A DNA stretch of 64,000 nt from Noviherbaspirillum saxi (GCF_003591035.1 NZ_QYUO01000001.1:2666001-2730000), one strand, 5' to 3'. Numbered from the stretch's first letter, positions 28,885 through 38,421 are shown. A program made the numbers and translations. Notes: generated by a model from the letters alone, not told the origin.

Positions 28885-30116
28885 GGGCACGCCTTGTCTT
28901 CCAGTCGGTCGGCGCCATCGTGCACGGCCTTCGATACCGGCAACGATGCCAGCCTTGGCGCATGGGCCGGCAGCAGGCCGGCCCATGATGGATAGCGTCG
29001 CAATACATGGAACAGGAAAAAGCTCCTGAACTGACGCCAGGCGCTGGACTCGGTCAGGTCTTTGGCTTCGATCCGCTTGCAGCTGTTGCTCATCAGCTCC
29101 TGCAAGTTTTCGCCAAGCTGCCGGTTGAATTCTGGATCGCGAATCATCACGTTGGCTTCGAGATTCAGTGCCAGACTAAGCGGGTCGAGATTGCTGGAAC
29201 CGACTGTTGCCCACTCGTCGTCGACGACCGCCACCTTGCCATGCAAGGGCCGATCGCAATATTCATAAATTCTTACGTCGCCGCGCAATAGATAGTGATA
29301 CAGCATGGCAGCGGCAGTCTGAACAATTGCCATGTCGGGATTGCCTTGCAGGATGAGCGACACTTCGACACCGCGCCGCGCAGCGTTGCGCAGATTACGC
29401 AGAAATACATAACCGGGAAAGAAATAGGCGTTCGCGATAATGACGCGCTTGCGCGCCAAACGGATCGCCAGCCGGTACTGGCGTTCGATATCGTCGCGGT
29501 GCTGGCGGTTATCGCGCCAGATGAAAATAGCATCGGCATTGCCGGCGTGTGCGGGTTTCACTGCCGCCGGCAATGCGGGCTTGCGCTGGAACCAGTGCCG
29601 ACGCGGCGAGCCGTCTCGGATGGCCTGATGCATGAACTGGTGAATGTCGGCCACGATCGGGCCTTCTGCTTCGACCGCATAGTCTTGTTTCGCCTCGGGT
29701 CCGTAATCCCCGAGATGATCTGCAGAATAGTTGATGCCCCCGATAAATGCGCGGGCGCCATCGACCACCACCAGCTTGCGATGCATGCGGCGAAAGTAAT
29801 TTATTCTTCGAAACAGCATGGGCGCAGGGTCGAATACATGCAACCGTACCCCTGCCTGCGTGAGGGATGAAATAAAGTCGTCCGACAAATCGGGTGAACC
29901 GAATGCATCGATGGTGATGTCAACCTGCACACCACGCTGTGCTGCTTCCATCAATACGGCATGCAGCCGCGTTCCTACCTTATCTTCGTACAGGATGAAT
30001 GTTTCAATCAACACTTCATGGCGCGCAGCCGCAATGACTTCAAATACGCGCGGAAAGAATTCCTCGCCATTTTCGAGTAGCGAAAATTGGTTGCCTTTGG
30101 TCCATTGTTGACTCAC
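28881..30116 (-). CDS. clsB: Cardiolipin synthase B (phospholipase D superfamily)
   Basis: A 411-aa protein with two HKD motifs: H112 in HRKLVVVDGARAFIGG and H292 in HGKVAVVDDEWATVGSSN, each followed by the expected Gly-Gly/Ser-Ser-Asn. The length and N-terminal NQFSLLENGEEFFPRV without membrane helices fit ClsB (YbhO) rather than ClsA. It joins phosphatidylglycerol molecules, or PG with another lipid, into cardiolipin at the inner membrane. The start is GTG 30116 with AAGGAAAG upstream. It is coupled to ybhN. Confidence 0.92.
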   Translation of the reverse strand: MSQQWTKGNQFSLLENGEEFFPRVFEVIAAARHEVLIETFILYEDKVGTRLHAVLMEAAQRGVQVDITIDAFGSPDLSDDFISSLTQAGVRLHVFDPAPMLFRRINYFRRMHRKLVVVDGARAFIGGINYSADHLGDYGPEAKQDYAVEAEGPIVADIHQFMHQAIRDGSPRRHWFQRKPALPAAVKPAHAGNADAIFIWRDNRQHRDDIERQYRLAIRLARKRVIIANAYFFPGYVFLRNLRNAARRGVEVSLILQGNPDMAIVQTAAAMLYHYLLRGDVRIYEYCDRPLHGKVAVVDDEWATVGSSNLDPLSLALNLEANVMIRDPEFNRQLGENLQELMSNSCKRIEAKDLTESSAWRQFRSFFLFHVLRRYPSWAGLLPAHAPRLASLPVSKAVHDGADRLEDKACP

Positions 30117-30384
30117 TGGACTGCTTTCCTTCTTGTGATGATCTTATGATGGCCGGCAGCGATGCCAGTTCGTTTGCGATCCGCATACAACCCGCAATCA
30201 TCAGAGAAGCACAGTGGTTGCTTGTTCCATGCAGTATGACGGGTCTCTCATGCTGCACGTTGTACTTGCGCAAGCGAAGCAAGGGTTCAATCGATGCCAA
30301 TCGCTACTCACAGAGAGCGCATTTGCTGATTATCATCAAACGACATCGCGCTTATTGCTAAGCTGTTTTCAAAGGAGTGCCGCC

Positions 30385-30957
30385 ATGAGACCACGCATTG
30401 CGCTTCAAGTGCTTGCCTTGCTGCTTGCATCCATTCCCCTGCTTGCCGTTGCACAGGAATTGACAGCCCCTGCCACCATTGGCAAGCCTGCATCCAAGGT
30501 GTATAGGCAAGTCATGCCGGATGGAAAAATCATCTACTCCGACAAACCTGTCAAGGGCGCAAAGATCGATGAAACGATTATTCCCGATCCGGCCAACGTC
30601 AATACCTGGAAGTCGGAAACCGGCAAACGCCCGGTCGTTCCGCCACGCGTAGAGTCGACGCCAGTTACAAAGACGCCGCCGCTTGCTGCGGCAAGCAAAC
30701 GTAAGAGCGAAGATGAAGCGAACACGAATGTGATAAAAGCGGAAATGCTGCTGGAAGACGCCAGGAAAAAACAACGCAACGGCGTGGAACCGCTGCCGGG
30801 AGAGAGGACCGGCAATGCATCGGGCGGTTCGAGACTGAATGAAATTTATAATGCGCGCCAGCTAGCCTTGCAGCGTGATGTGGTGCAGGCCGAAGCGATG
30901 TTGAAAAAAGCCATACGCGAGCGCGATGCCTTACAGGGAACGCCGGCAACACGTTAA
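30385..30957 (+). CDS. DUF4124 domain-containing exported protein
   Basis: A 190-aa protein. A signal peptide (MRPRIALQVLALLLASIPLLAVAQ) is followed by KVYRQVMPDGKIIYSDKPVKGAK, the DUF4124 signature. The rest is charged and helical with a likely coiled coil (EAMLKKAIRERDAL). The function is unknown. A strong AAAGGAG site precedes ATG 30385 and the signal peptide begins there, so the longer upstream frame is rejected. Confidence 0.85.
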   Translation: MRPRIALQVLALLLASIPLLAVAQELTAPATIGKPASKVYRQVMPDGKIIYSDKPVKGAKIDETIIPDPANVNTWKSETGKRPVVPPRVESTPVTKTPPLAAASKRKSEDEANTNVIKAEMLLEDARKKQRNGVEPLPGERTGNASGGSRLNEIYNARQLALQRDVVQAEAMLKKAIRERDALQGTPATR

Positions 30958-30969
30958 GCGTCATTCGAT

Positions 30970-31245
30970 TCACTTGCCCCCGGTCCAGGGTGCGTTGGAT
31001 GGATTGGCATTGCGCCCGCAATCGCATTCGTCCCAGTTATGATGATCCCAGATTTTCGGATTGAAATCGCTTGAGCTTGCGACAAAGCCTCGTGTGCGAT
31101 TGCCTTGTATCGGTGCACCGGACAAATTGCCATCGTCGTCCGGTGGAGCGCCTCCGCATGCGCTTAATGCTGCAGCGACGCATACCGCGGTGACCATTGA
31201 AGTCCATGCTCTGTTTATCGTTGCTGTATTTTCCGTCAATCTCAT
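30970..31245 (-). CDS. Small putative lipoprotein
   Basis: A 91-aa protein with a signal sequence ending in the lipobox LSAC, then acidic GGAPPDDDGNLSG and a C-terminal WDHHNWDECDCGRNANP segment that holds two further cysteines and two histidines. No family is recognised. The ribosome site is weak. It converges on the DUF4124 gene with only a 12-bp gap. Confidence 0.6.
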   Translation of the reverse strand: MRLTENTATINRAWTSMVTAVCVAAALSACGGAPPDDDGNLSGAPIQGNRTRGFVASSSDFNPKIWDHHNWDECDCGRNANPSNAPWTGGK

Positions 31246-31581
31246 TTCACAAGTTGCGTGACGTCACGTCTATTGCCTACACGCATGCTCTGAGATTTCC
31301 CGACAGAAAAGGTTCCTGCCGTCAACGACAAAAATATTTTGATACAACAATGCGTTAAGGCATTGATAACTGTTATCAATTATGGCAACAGCTAAATGAA
31401 ATTAGGGGGCAAGGAAGCGAAAGCCTGGGCGCGCATGGCGCTGATATGCGCTGTGGCGAAAGAATGGCGGATTGGTGAAAATGCGATGCGGAGAAAAAAT
31501 TTGCGATGAACAATAAAGTACAAAAGACAAGGGCTGAACGGCAACGCCTGTTCAGCCCTTGTTTATCAGATATATGCGTAG
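31246..31581. other. Intergenic region containing one terminator
   Basis: The 336 bases hold the terminator hairpin at 31528-31561 near the right end. The remainder is AT-rich around 31320-31400 and probably holds the promoter of the small lipoprotein gene; no coding frame is credible. Confidence 0.5.
31528..31567 (-). terminator. Rho-independent terminator
   Basis: A perfect 12-bp stem, CAAGGGCTGAAC with GTTCAGCCCTTG around a 10-base loop (31528-31561). On the minus strand it is followed by TCTTTTGT, 20 bp after the stop of the gene at 31582; on the plus strand it is followed by TTT. It may work in both directions. Confidence 0.85.
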
Positions 31582-31806
31582 TCAATAATTGGGCACCGGC
31601 CGGAATGTACCGCCTTCATCAGATGCCGCAGCCTTGCCTTCCGCTTCTGCCTCGGCAAGGGTTTGAATGATCAGACCGGGGTCGATGTCTGGCAGGCGCT
31701 GCGACAGATCGTCGATCGCCATCAGATTGCTTCGGTCCTGATCCCATTGTTGATAGACATCCGTGATTTTTTTCCATACACGGCCGTGCTCCTGGTTCAT
31801 CGGCAT
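31582..31806 (-). CDS. Hypothetical 74-aa protein
   Basis: A small acidic soluble protein starting MPMNQEHGRVWKKITDVYQQWDQDRSNLMAIDDLSQRLP and ending TFRPVPNY. No family is recognised. GAAGGAG six to eight bases before ATG 31806 and a strong terminator just downstream support it as a single-gene transcript. Confidence 0.7.
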   Translation of the reverse strand: MPMNQEHGRVWKKITDVYQQWDQDRSNLMAIDDLSQRLPDIDPGLIIQTLAEAEAEGKAAASDEGGTFRPVPNY

Positions 31807-31961
31807 GCTGCATCTCCTTCGAGGTTAACTACTCCTGAGTTCCTTCAAACACGAAACAGTTCTCGTTGCCCGGCACAAAATAGACATGCGTCAATGTGCC
31901 GATGCGATATGCATTTCGACGCGAGTTACGGCAATGGCTTAACATGTTGGCCATTGATTGA

Positions 31962-32903
31962 ATGACAGGGGAACAAGTGCAACCAGTTATCGCCGTCGAC
32001 TCGCTGACAAAGACTTATGCATCCGGCTTTAAGGCGCTCAACAGCGTCAACCTCCAGATCCGTCGTGGCGAAATATTCGCCTTGCTCGGGCCAAACGGCG
32101 CAGGCAAGACCACGCTCATCAGCATTATTTGCGGCATTGTCAATGCCAGTAGCGGCAAGGTAGTGGCCGACGGACACGACATCGCGCGTGATTACCGCGC
32201 CGCGCGCAAGAAAATCGGACTCGTGCCGCAGGAATTGTCCACCGATGCTTTCGAAACCGTATGGGACACCGTCAAGTTCAGCCGCGGCCTGTTCGGCAAG
32301 GCGCCGAACGATGCCTACCTCGAAAAGGTACTGAAAGACCTGTCGCTATGGGCCAAGCGCGATTCCAAGATCATGACGCTGTCGGGAGGCATGAAACGCC
32401 GGGTGATGATCGCCAAGGCGCTCAGTCACGAACCCACCATCCTGTTCCTGGACGAACCGACGGCCGGCGTTGATGTCGAGCTGCGGCGCGACATGTGGGA
32501 CATGGTGCGCCGCCTGCGCGAAAGCGGCGTCACCATCATCCTCACTACCCATTACATCGAGGAAGCCGAAGAAATGGCGGATCGTATCGGCGTCATCAAC
32601 AAGGGAGAAATCCTGCTGGTGGAAGAAAAAACCGCACTCATGCAAAAGCTGGGCAAGAAGCAGTTGACGCTGCATCTTCAGCAGGCGCTTGCATCGGTGC
32701 CCGCCGAGCTTGCCGGCTATCGGCTCGAACTGTCGGAAGACGGCAACCAGCTGGTCTATACCTTCGATGCGCAAGGCGAGCGCATGGGCATTCCGGACTT
32801 GCTGCGGCGGCTTGGCGAACATGGCATTCATTTCCGCGACCTGCAAACCAGCGAAAGCTCGCTGGAAGATATCTTCGTCAGCCTGGTGAGGGGGAATGCA
32901 TGA
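31962..32903 (+). CDS. ABC-2 type exporter, ATP-binding protein
   Basis: A 313-aa ATPase with Walker A GPNGAGKT at 43-50, signature [15 protein letters not shown], Walker [13 protein letters not shown] and the H-loop [15 protein letters not shown]. The C-terminal extension of about 80 residues is typical of drug/polysaccharide ABC-2 exporters of the YadG type. ATG 31962 is used; an in-frame GTG at 31977 has a better ribosome site (AGGGGA). The stop overlaps the permease start (ATGA). Confidence 0.94.
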   Translation: MTGEQVQPVIAVDSLTKTYASGFKALNSVNLQIRRGEIFALLGPNGAGKTTLISIICGIVNASSGKVVADGHDIARDYRAARKKIGLVPQELSTDAFETVWDTVKFSRGLFGKAPNDAYLEKVLKDLSLWAKRDSKIMTLSGGMKRRVMIAKALSHEPTILFLDEPTAGVDVELRRDMWDMVRRLRESGVTIILTTHYIEEAEEMADRIGVINKGEILLVEEKTALMQKLGKKQLTLHLQQALASVPAELAGYRLELSEDGNQLVYTFDAQGERMGIPDLLRRLGEHGIHFRDLQTSESSLEDIFVSLVRGNA

Positions 32904-33661
32904 ATCTGCACGCGATCAAGGCAATCTATATTTTTGAAATGGCGCGTACCTGGCGCACTCTGCTGCAGAGCATCGCGTCGCCGGTGATTTCGACCTCGCT
33001 ATATTTCATCGTGTTCGGTTCGGCGATCGGTACGCGCATGGCGGAGATCGATGGCATCAGCTACGGCGCCTATATCGTACCCGGCCTGATCATGCTGTCG
33101 GTGCTGACCGAGAGCATCTCCAACGCATCGTTTGGCATCTATATGCCCAAGTGGGCGGGGACGATCTATGAAGTGCTGTCCGCACCGATATCCGCATTCG
33201 AGATCGTGATCGGCTATGTCGGCGCGGCCGCGAGCAAGTCGGTAATCCTCGGCTTGATCATCCTGCTGACCTCATGGCTGTTCGTCGATTATACGATCGT
33301 GCATCCATGGTGGATGCTGGGATTTCTGGCGCTGACCTCGCTTACCTTTTGCCTGTTCGGCTTCATCATTGGTGTCTGGGCCGATGGATGGGAAAAGCTG
33401 CAGGTGGTGCCGATCATGATCGTGACGCCGCTGACCTTCCTGGGCGGCAGCTTTTATTCGATCAACATGCTGCCGCCGTTCTGGCAGAAGGTGACCTTGT
33501 TCAATCCCGTTGTCTATCTGGTCAGCGGATTCCGCTGGAGCTTTTATGGCGTGTCGGACGTCGGCATCGGCGTCAGTCTCGGCATGACGCTGGTCTTCAT
33601 GCTGTTATGCCTGGCGGGTATCTGGTGGATATTCCGCACTGGCTACCGGCTGAAGAACTGA
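32900..33661 (+). CDS. ABC-2 type exporter, permease (YadH-like)
   Basis: A 253-aa membrane protein with about six helices. [47 protein letters not shown] and [32 protein letters not shown] are typical of ABC-2 permeases of the YadH type. It is translationally coupled to the preceding ATPase, and the two form the exporter. The substrate is unknown. Confidence 0.93.
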   Translation: MNLHAIKAIYIFEMARTWRTLLQSIASPVISTSLYFIVFGSAIGTRMAEIDGISYGAYIVPGLIMLSVLTESISNASFGIYMPKWAGTIYEVLSAPISAFEIVIGYVGAAASKSVILGLIILLTSWLFVDYTIVHPWWMLGFLALTSLTFCLFGFIIGVWADGWEKLQVVPIMIVTPLTFLGGSFYSINMLPPFWQKVTLFNPVVYLVSGFRWSFYGVSDVGIGVSLGMTLVFMLLCLAGIWWIFRTGYRLKN

Positions 33662-33704
33662 TTTGGCCGACATGACTGTCAACGGTATGGAAAAGGGAAT
33701 CGCA

Positions 33705-34811
33705 ATGCGACACGTTCTAGGGCTTGCCATGTTCGCTGCATCCACCAGCTTCTCTGTGCCGGTCTCTGCGCATGACACCACCGCCGCCATTGCACCCCTG
33801 CCCGGCCGCATCGTGATCGCCCATCGTGGCGCCAGCGCGCTGCGGCCCGAGCATACGCTGGAAGCGTACGCCAAGGCGATCGAAGATGGCGCCGACGCGA
33901 TCGAACCGGATATCGTGATCACCAAGGATGGCGTCCTGGTGGCGCGTCACGAAAACGAGATTTCCGGCACCACCAATGTCGCCGACAAGCCGGAATTCGC
34001 CGACCGCAAAACGACGAAGCGCATCGACAATGTGGCCGTCACCGGATGGTTCATCGAAGATTTCACGCTGGCTGAGCTCAAGACCTTGGGCGCCATCGAG
34101 CGCATACCGGACAATCGCCCGGACAACACCCGGTTCAATGGCCAGTTTGCGGTTCCGACGCTGCAGGAGATCATCGACCTCGCCAGGACCAGATCGGCGC
34201 AAACACGGCGCACGATTGCGATCTATCCCGAGACCAAGCACCCAAGCTATTTCAACGCTATCGGGCTGCCGCTGGAAAAGCGGCTGGTCGATCTCTTGCA
34301 TGCAAACGGTTATCGCGGCCGGCATGCGCCGGTCTTCATCCAGTCGTTCGAGGTCGGCAGTTTGAAGGAAATGCGCGCGATGACCGATCTGCGCCTCATC
34401 CAGTTGATGTCGGCGTCGGGCCAGCCGGAAGACTTCAGGCTGGCCGGCGACAAGCGGCGCTATCGCGACATGGCGAGCGCCTCAGGTTTGCAGGAAGTGG
34501 CGACCTATGCGAATGGCATCGGTCCGAGCAAGGACATGGTCATTCCGCGCGACAGCAGCAAGAACCTGACCGCGCCTAGCGATCTGGTGCGCAACGCGCA
34601 TGCCGCCAAGTTGCTGGTGCATCCTTACACCTTCCGTCCGGAAAATCCCTTTTTGCCGACCGATCTGCGCCAGGGTGATGCCGCATCGCCTTCGCAGCGG
34701 GGCGACCTGATCGCGGAAATCCGGGCTTTCCTGCGGGCCGGTGTGAATGGCGTATTTACCGATGATCCGGCAGCAGGCCGCGCGGCGCTGAACAGCGAAC
34801 CAGGCAAGTAA
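33705..34811 (+). CDS. Glycerophosphodiester phosphodiesterase, periplasmic GlpQ-like
   Basis: A 368-aa protein with a signal peptide (MRHVLGLAMFAASTSFSVPVSA), then IVIAHRGASALRPEHTLEAY and DAIEPDIVITKDGVLVARHE, the GDPD substrate/metal signatures, and TFRPENPFLP plus VNGVFTDDPA at the end. Its length and export signal place it with GlpQ, which releases glycerol-3-phosphate from phospholipid head groups in the periplasm. ATG 33705 has AAGGGA upstream and starts the signal peptide. It begins 43 bp after the ABC permease and may share its transcript. Confidence 0.9.
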   Translation: MRHVLGLAMFAASTSFSVPVSAHDTTAAIAPLPGRIVIAHRGASALRPEHTLEAYAKAIEDGADAIEPDIVITKDGVLVARHENEISGTTNVADKPEFADRKTTKRIDNVAVTGWFIEDFTLAELKTLGAIERIPDNRPDNTRFNGQFAVPTLQEIIDLARTRSAQTRRTIAIYPETKHPSYFNAIGLPLEKRLVDLLHANGYRGRHAPVFIQSFEVGSLKEMRAMTDLRLIQLMSASGQPEDFRLAGDKRRYRDMASASGLQEVATYANGIGPSKDMVIPRDSSKNLTAPSDLVRNAHAAKLLVHPYTFRPENPFLPTDLRQGDAASPSQRGDLIAEIRAFLRAGVNGVFTDDPAAGRAALNSEPGK

Positions 34812-34838
34812 TACGATCGAACGTCCATTGACAGTCGA

Positions 34839-34994
34839 TCAGCGGACCTCGTCCGGCGTGTCCGCCGGCTTGTCGGTCGCCGGCAATTCCTGCGGAACGG
34901 GCTGGTAACCGGGATTGACCAGCGGGTCCTGACCAGGAACATCGGTACGCGGCTGGATAGGCGCCGGATCGGGACGAGGTGCTTCGCGCGTCAT
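34839..34994 (-). CDS. Small proline-rich hypothetical protein (51 aa)
   Basis: Reading on the minus strand: MTREAPRPDPAPIQPRTD, then VPGQDPLVNPGYQPVPQ and an acidic end PADTPDEVR. It has no membrane segment or family. GGGAG five bases before ATG 34994, a position 14 bp after the DsbA-like gene and a regular coding pattern make it a probable gene, third in a minus-strand unit. Confidence 0.6.
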   Translation of the reverse strand: MTREAPRPDPAPIQPRTDVPGQDPLVNPGYQPVPQELPATDKPADTPDEVR

Positions 34995-35008
34995 CTTCGC
35001 TCCCGGTT

Positions 35009-35668
35009 TCAGGCCGCTTCCGCGGCGCGAAGCAAGGCATCTTCGAACACGTCCACCGGCTGCCCGCCCTGGATCAGATAACGGTCGTTGATGATGACGG
35101 CCGGTACCGAATGGATGCCGTGTTCCAGATAAAACCGCTCTTGCTGCCGGGTGTCGTCGGCGAATTCGTCGGACAACAGGATTTGCCGCGCCCGCTCGGC
35201 ATCCAGTCCGGCCGTGCCGGCGGCGCGTAGCAGCACCTCGTGCGAACTCGGGTCTTCACCCTCGGTGAAATAAGCGGAGAACAAGGCATGCTTGAGTTCC
35301 CGCTGCCGCCCTTCGCCTTGCGCCCAATGCAGCAGGCGGTGGGCGTCAAAGGTGTTGTAGATGCGGTCGCGCCTGTCCATGCGGAAGCTAAAGCCGACTG
35401 CCGCACCGCGTTCGCGGATGGCCTCACGGGTATGCTCGGACTGCTCCGGCGTCGCGCCGTATTTTTCGGCCAGGTGTTCGGTGATGTCCTGTCCTTCCGG
35501 CGGCATTTGCGGATTCAATTCAAACGGCTGGAAATGTAAGTCTGCGCTCACCTTGTCAGCAACACGCGTCATTGCCTGTTCGAGCGACTTGAGCCCGATA
35601 ATGCACCAGGGGCAGGAAACGTCGGATACAAAGTCGATCTTGAGTCGCGTACTCATTGTTTTACTCAT
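35009..35668 (-). CDS. DsbA-family oxidoreductase, FrnE-like
   Basis: A 219-aa cytoplasmic protein. IDFVSDVSCPWCIIG carries the CPWC redox motif, and IHSVPAVIINDRYLIQGGQPVDVFEDAL has the cis-proline and C-terminal pattern of FrnE-type DsbA relatives. The family catalyses thiol-disulfide or glutathione-dependent isomerase reactions without a signal peptide. ATG 35668 overlaps the stop of the upstream gene by four bases; MSTR four codons later is an alternative start. Confidence 0.92.
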   Translation of the reverse strand: MSKTMSTRLKIDFVSDVSCPWCIIGLKSLEQAMTRVADKVSADLHFQPFELNPQMPPEGQDITEHLAEKYGATPEQSEHTREAIRERGAAVGFSFRMDRRDRIYNTFDAHRLLHWAQGEGRQRELKHALFSAYFTEGEDPSSHEVLLRAAGTAGLDAERARQILLSDEFADDTRQQERFYLEHGIHSVPAVIINDRYLIQGGQPVDVFEDALLRAAEAA

Positions 35669-35994
35669 TGTTTATCACTCCGGTCTTGAGGCGTATCGGT
35701 TTTTGAAGACTTGGGATCGCCGCTACCGACCACTGCCTTGAGCCGCTGGATTCTCGCATATTCGGACGGATCTTCCTTCGCCAGCCTGTTTTCGCGCCAT
35801 TTGTAATAGACCGCCAAACCGAGCATCGCAGCCGCACCGACCGCCAGCTTTCCCTTGTGGTTGCCCAGCATGCCCTTTACTGCGGCGGCTTGTTGCCCCG
35901 GGCCGGCCGGCGAGCCGGAATCCATTCCCGAATTGGATTTCGCATCGCTTGGCACAACCGGAGGATTCAAATCAGAAGATTCCTGGATATGCAT
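35665..35994 (-). CDS. Hypothetical single-helix membrane protein
   Basis: A 109-aa protein with a Ser/Pro/Gly-rich N-terminus, one hydrophobic helix (KLAVGAAAMLGLAVYY, about residues 50-65) and a charged C-terminus. No family is recognised. The start is uncertain: ATG 35994 (MHIQESSDL) lacks a clear ribosome site, and the frame is open to 36096. Its stop overlaps the FrnE-like start, so the two genes are coupled. Confidence 0.6.
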   Translation of the reverse strand: MHIQESSDLNPPVVPSDAKSNSGMDSGSPAGPGQQAAAVKGMLGNHKGKLAVGAAAMLGLAVYYKWRENRLAKEDPSEYARIQRLKAVVGSGDPKSSKTDTPQDRSDKQ

Positions 35995-36114
35995 AAGGGA
36001 CCGGACCTTTCCTGTTCGGGTTTCACGAAATTGGATGACAACATGATTAGTCCTTGCAAAAAGCAAGTAGTTCATCGGAGGAACCCGGTATGCCAAAGGG
36101 AAATATCGGCCCTG

Positions 36115-37173
36115 TTACCGCGCACCGGAAACCATGACCCATTCCCGCTCTTCGACCTGCGTCAATTGCCGCAGGCAGTCGGCTTCCTTGTCCGACAAAC
36201 CGTCGATCATCCTGGGATCGTCGATGTCGAGCGCACCATGCCGCGCCAGCAATTCCAGTTTGCTCAGATAGTTACCCATCAGCAGAACCTTGCCGACCGG
36301 CGACAGATGGGCGCTGTTCTTGTTTTCGCCCTGTTCCCGGATCGCGGTCATGACCGACTCGGGGAAATGCCATTCGGTGCCGATGTTGTAGGCCAGTGTG
36401 CGTCCATAGGCCGCCAAGGCATTACAAAAGGTCGGAGATCCGACCGGTTGGCGACCATCCGATATCTGGTCGATGACGCGCAACGACACGGTCAGGCCGA
36501 CGTTCTGCACCAGTCCGGCGAGGAATACTTCCAGCGGCTCTACCGCTTCGTCCACTGCCAGCAGCCGGTTGGCAAGCGCACAGCGCTCGGACTGCGCCCA
36601 CAGCCGCGGTGCCACCATCTTGGTAAAACTGCCGGACTTGAGATTGATGATGGGCTTGAAGGCGACGCTGGTGATCAATTGGCGCAAGCCATCCTGCCCC
36701 AGTACCAGGATGGCATGGTCGATGCTGGTGATCGGCTTGCCGGTGCTGTAGGCGACGCTGTTGGCCAGCCGCAGCACCTCGGCGACCAGCACCAGGTCGG
36801 TTGAAATCTTGCGCGCCAGCTCCGCCCCGGCAAAGTCGCCGCTGCGCAGGCTTTGTAGCAATTGCGGAATCACGCCAGGCATGCGCCGCACCAGGTGGGC
36901 GCCGGATTCATTGGACTTCACCACGCCATCGAGCGCCGCCAGGATCGCATTCTCGTTCCCGTTGGTGAAGATATCGGGGTGGCTTTCGGCATCGAACAGC
37001 CAGCTGGCGAAGATGAAATCGACCTGGTCGCGTTGCATCGACGAGACGCTGTCCGAGGCGAAGCGTGCCGTCTTGACCGGGGCCGGCGCAGTCGGCGCGG
37101 CCTGGGTTGTGGAATTCAGTTTGGGAGCCGGCTTGCCGGAATCAGAAAAGATGCGTCGCAGCCAGTCGTACAT
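36115..37173 (-). CDS. HDOD domain protein (paralogue of 38418)
   Basis: A 352-aa protein. After MYDWLRRIFSDSGKP and a Pro/Ala/Thr-rich linker, the HDOD region includes MPGVIPQLLQSLRSGDF, LVAEVLRLANSVAYSTGKPITSIDHAILVLGQDGLRQLI, SVAFKPIIN and FLAGLVQNVGL. HDOD domains are signalling modules related to HD hydrolases but without the metal pair. The protein at 38418 shares order and motifs, so this is a duplicated pair 1.2 kb apart in opposite orientation. The role is presumably in regulation of motility, growth or c-di-GMP. Confidence 0.87.
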   Translation of the reverse strand: MYDWLRRIFSDSGKPAPKLNSTTQAAPTAPAPVKTARFASDSVSSMQRDQVDFIFASWLFDAESHPDIFTNGNENAILAALDGVVKSNESGAHLVRRMPGVIPQLLQSLRSGDFAGAELARKISTDLVLVAEVLRLANSVAYSTGKPITSIDHAILVLGQDGLRQLITSVAFKPIINLKSGSFTKMVAPRLWAQSERCALANRLLAVDEAVEPLEVFLAGLVQNVGLTVSLRVIDQISDGRQPVGSPTFCNALAAYGRTLAYNIGTEWHFPESVMTAIREQGENKNSAHLSPVGKVLLMGNYLSKLELLARHGALDIDDPRMIDGLSDKEADCLRQLTQVEEREWVMVSGAR

Positions 37174-37267
37174 AGCGTCAGGAACAGAGGTTATCGGCAC
37201 CCGGCATGCTGCCGGGTTTGCCTCGATTTAAACATGCTATTGACGCCGCGTCGACTGCGATCTGTAC

Positions 37268-37828
37268 CTACCCTGCCTTTACTCCCTGCTCTGCTTGGCG
37301 CAAGGACGCCAGCAAGCGCATGCCTGCGGGCCAGTTACCGACGCCGCTACTGGCATTGATATGCCCCAGCGCACCCGCATTGACGAAGCGAGAGCCCCAG
37401 GCCTGCGCGCATTCGCGTGCATAGGCAGGCGCGCCATAGGGATCGTCGTCGCTCGACACCACGATGCCGGGAATAGCAATGCGACGCAATTCATGACGCG
37501 CGAAGCCCTTGGCATCGGCGGGAAAATTCGGTCCCTGCGGGTCGGGGACCGATACCAGCAGCATGCCGTGCACACGGATTGGCTGCCGCGTCTGCATTGC
37601 CCATGCGACCACTGCCAGGCATCCGAGGCTATGCGCGACCAGCACGACCGGCGCGGCGGCAGTAGCGATCGCATCGTCGATCGACCTCACCCACGCCGCG
37701 CACTGCGGGTGATCCCAGTCCTCGACCTGGATGCGTTTGAACTGAGGGTCTTCCGCTTCCCACAAGGTTTGCCAGTGTTGCGATCCCGATCCGTAAATCC
37801 CCGGCATGGTCAGTACTTGCGTTTGCAT
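37268..37828 (-). CDS. RBBP9/YdeN-type alpha/beta serine hydrolase
   Basis: A 186-aa protein. MQTQVLTMPGIYGSGSQHWQTLWE is the family opening, VVLVAHSLGCLAVVAW carries the nucleophile serine, SSDDDPYGAP the acidic residue, and GALGHINASSG the catalytic histidine. Its compact size fits the RBBP9-like hydrolases, whose substrates are mostly unknown. GGGAG precedes ATG 37828. It lies divergent from the Lrp regulator gene. Confidence 0.9.
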   Translation of the reverse strand: MQTQVLTMPGIYGSGSQHWQTLWEAEDPQFKRIQVEDWDHPQCAAWVRSIDDAIATAAAPVVLVAHSLGCLAVVAWAMQTRQPIRVHGMLLVSVPDPQGPNFPADAKGFARHELRRIAIPGIVVSSDDDPYGAPAYARECAQAWGSRFVNAGALGHINASSGVGNWPAGMRLLASLRQAEQGVKAG

Positions 37829-37956
37829 CGGATACTCCCTTTCAGTGGTTGTCATTGCAAAAAGTGTAGCGGCAAGCACCCTGTTCGCACCATGGAGAAA
37901 CATCGGTTTTAATCGTATGATGCGAAGGAATTCCTGATTCCTCGAAAAGAAAACTG

Positions 37957-38421
37957 ATGAAACCAAAGTTTGAGGCCGACCGGCTGGACTGGAAGATCAT
38001 TGAACTGTTGCAGCGCGACGCCAGGATGAGCAATACCGAGATCGGCAAGACCATAGGCTTGTCGCAGCCGGCGGTCACGTCGCGCATACGCGCGCTGGAA
38101 GATGCCGGCGTGATTGACGGCTATACCGCACGCATCAATCCGCGCGCGCTCGGGCATGAAATCACCGCCATCATCCGTCTGCGCACCACGCATGAAAAAA
38201 TCGCGCCATGCCTTGCCGCATTCGAACGCATTCCCGAAATACTAGAAGCGCACCGGATCACCGGCGAAGACTGCTTTGTGGTGAAAGCGAGTTTCGCCCA
38301 CATGCCGAAACTGGAAGCGACGATCGATGCATTGGCAATGTACGGTTCGGTCACAACCTCGCTGGTGCTCGCCACGTACGCGCCCAAACCGCTGACGGCG
38401 CCGACCGGTAGCCTCGCATGA
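37957..38421 (+). CDS. Lrp/AsnC family transcriptional regulator
   Basis: A 154-aa regulator. The N-terminal helix-turn-helix is LDWKIIELLQRDARMSNTEIG followed by IGLSQPAVTSRIRALEDAGVI. The C-terminal AsnC ligand-binding domain includes ITAIIRLRTTHEK and ITGEDCFVVKASF. It probably controls its neighbours, perhaps in response to an amino acid. The stop overlaps the HDOD gene start by four bases (ATGA at 38418), so the two are co-expressed. Confidence 0.93.
   Translation: MKPKFEADRLDWKIIELLQRDARMSNTEIGKTIGLSQPAVTSRIRALEDAGVIDGYTARINPRALGHEITAIIRLRTTHEKIAPCLAAFERIPEILEAHRITGEDCFVVKASFAHMPKLEATIDALAMYGSVTTSLVLATYAPKPLTAPTGSLA

Noticed and set aside
32495..32899. Upstream extension of the ABC permease frame
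   Set aside because: It lies over the ATPase gene in another frame with no homology; the permease begins at 32900 at the stop of the ATPase gene.
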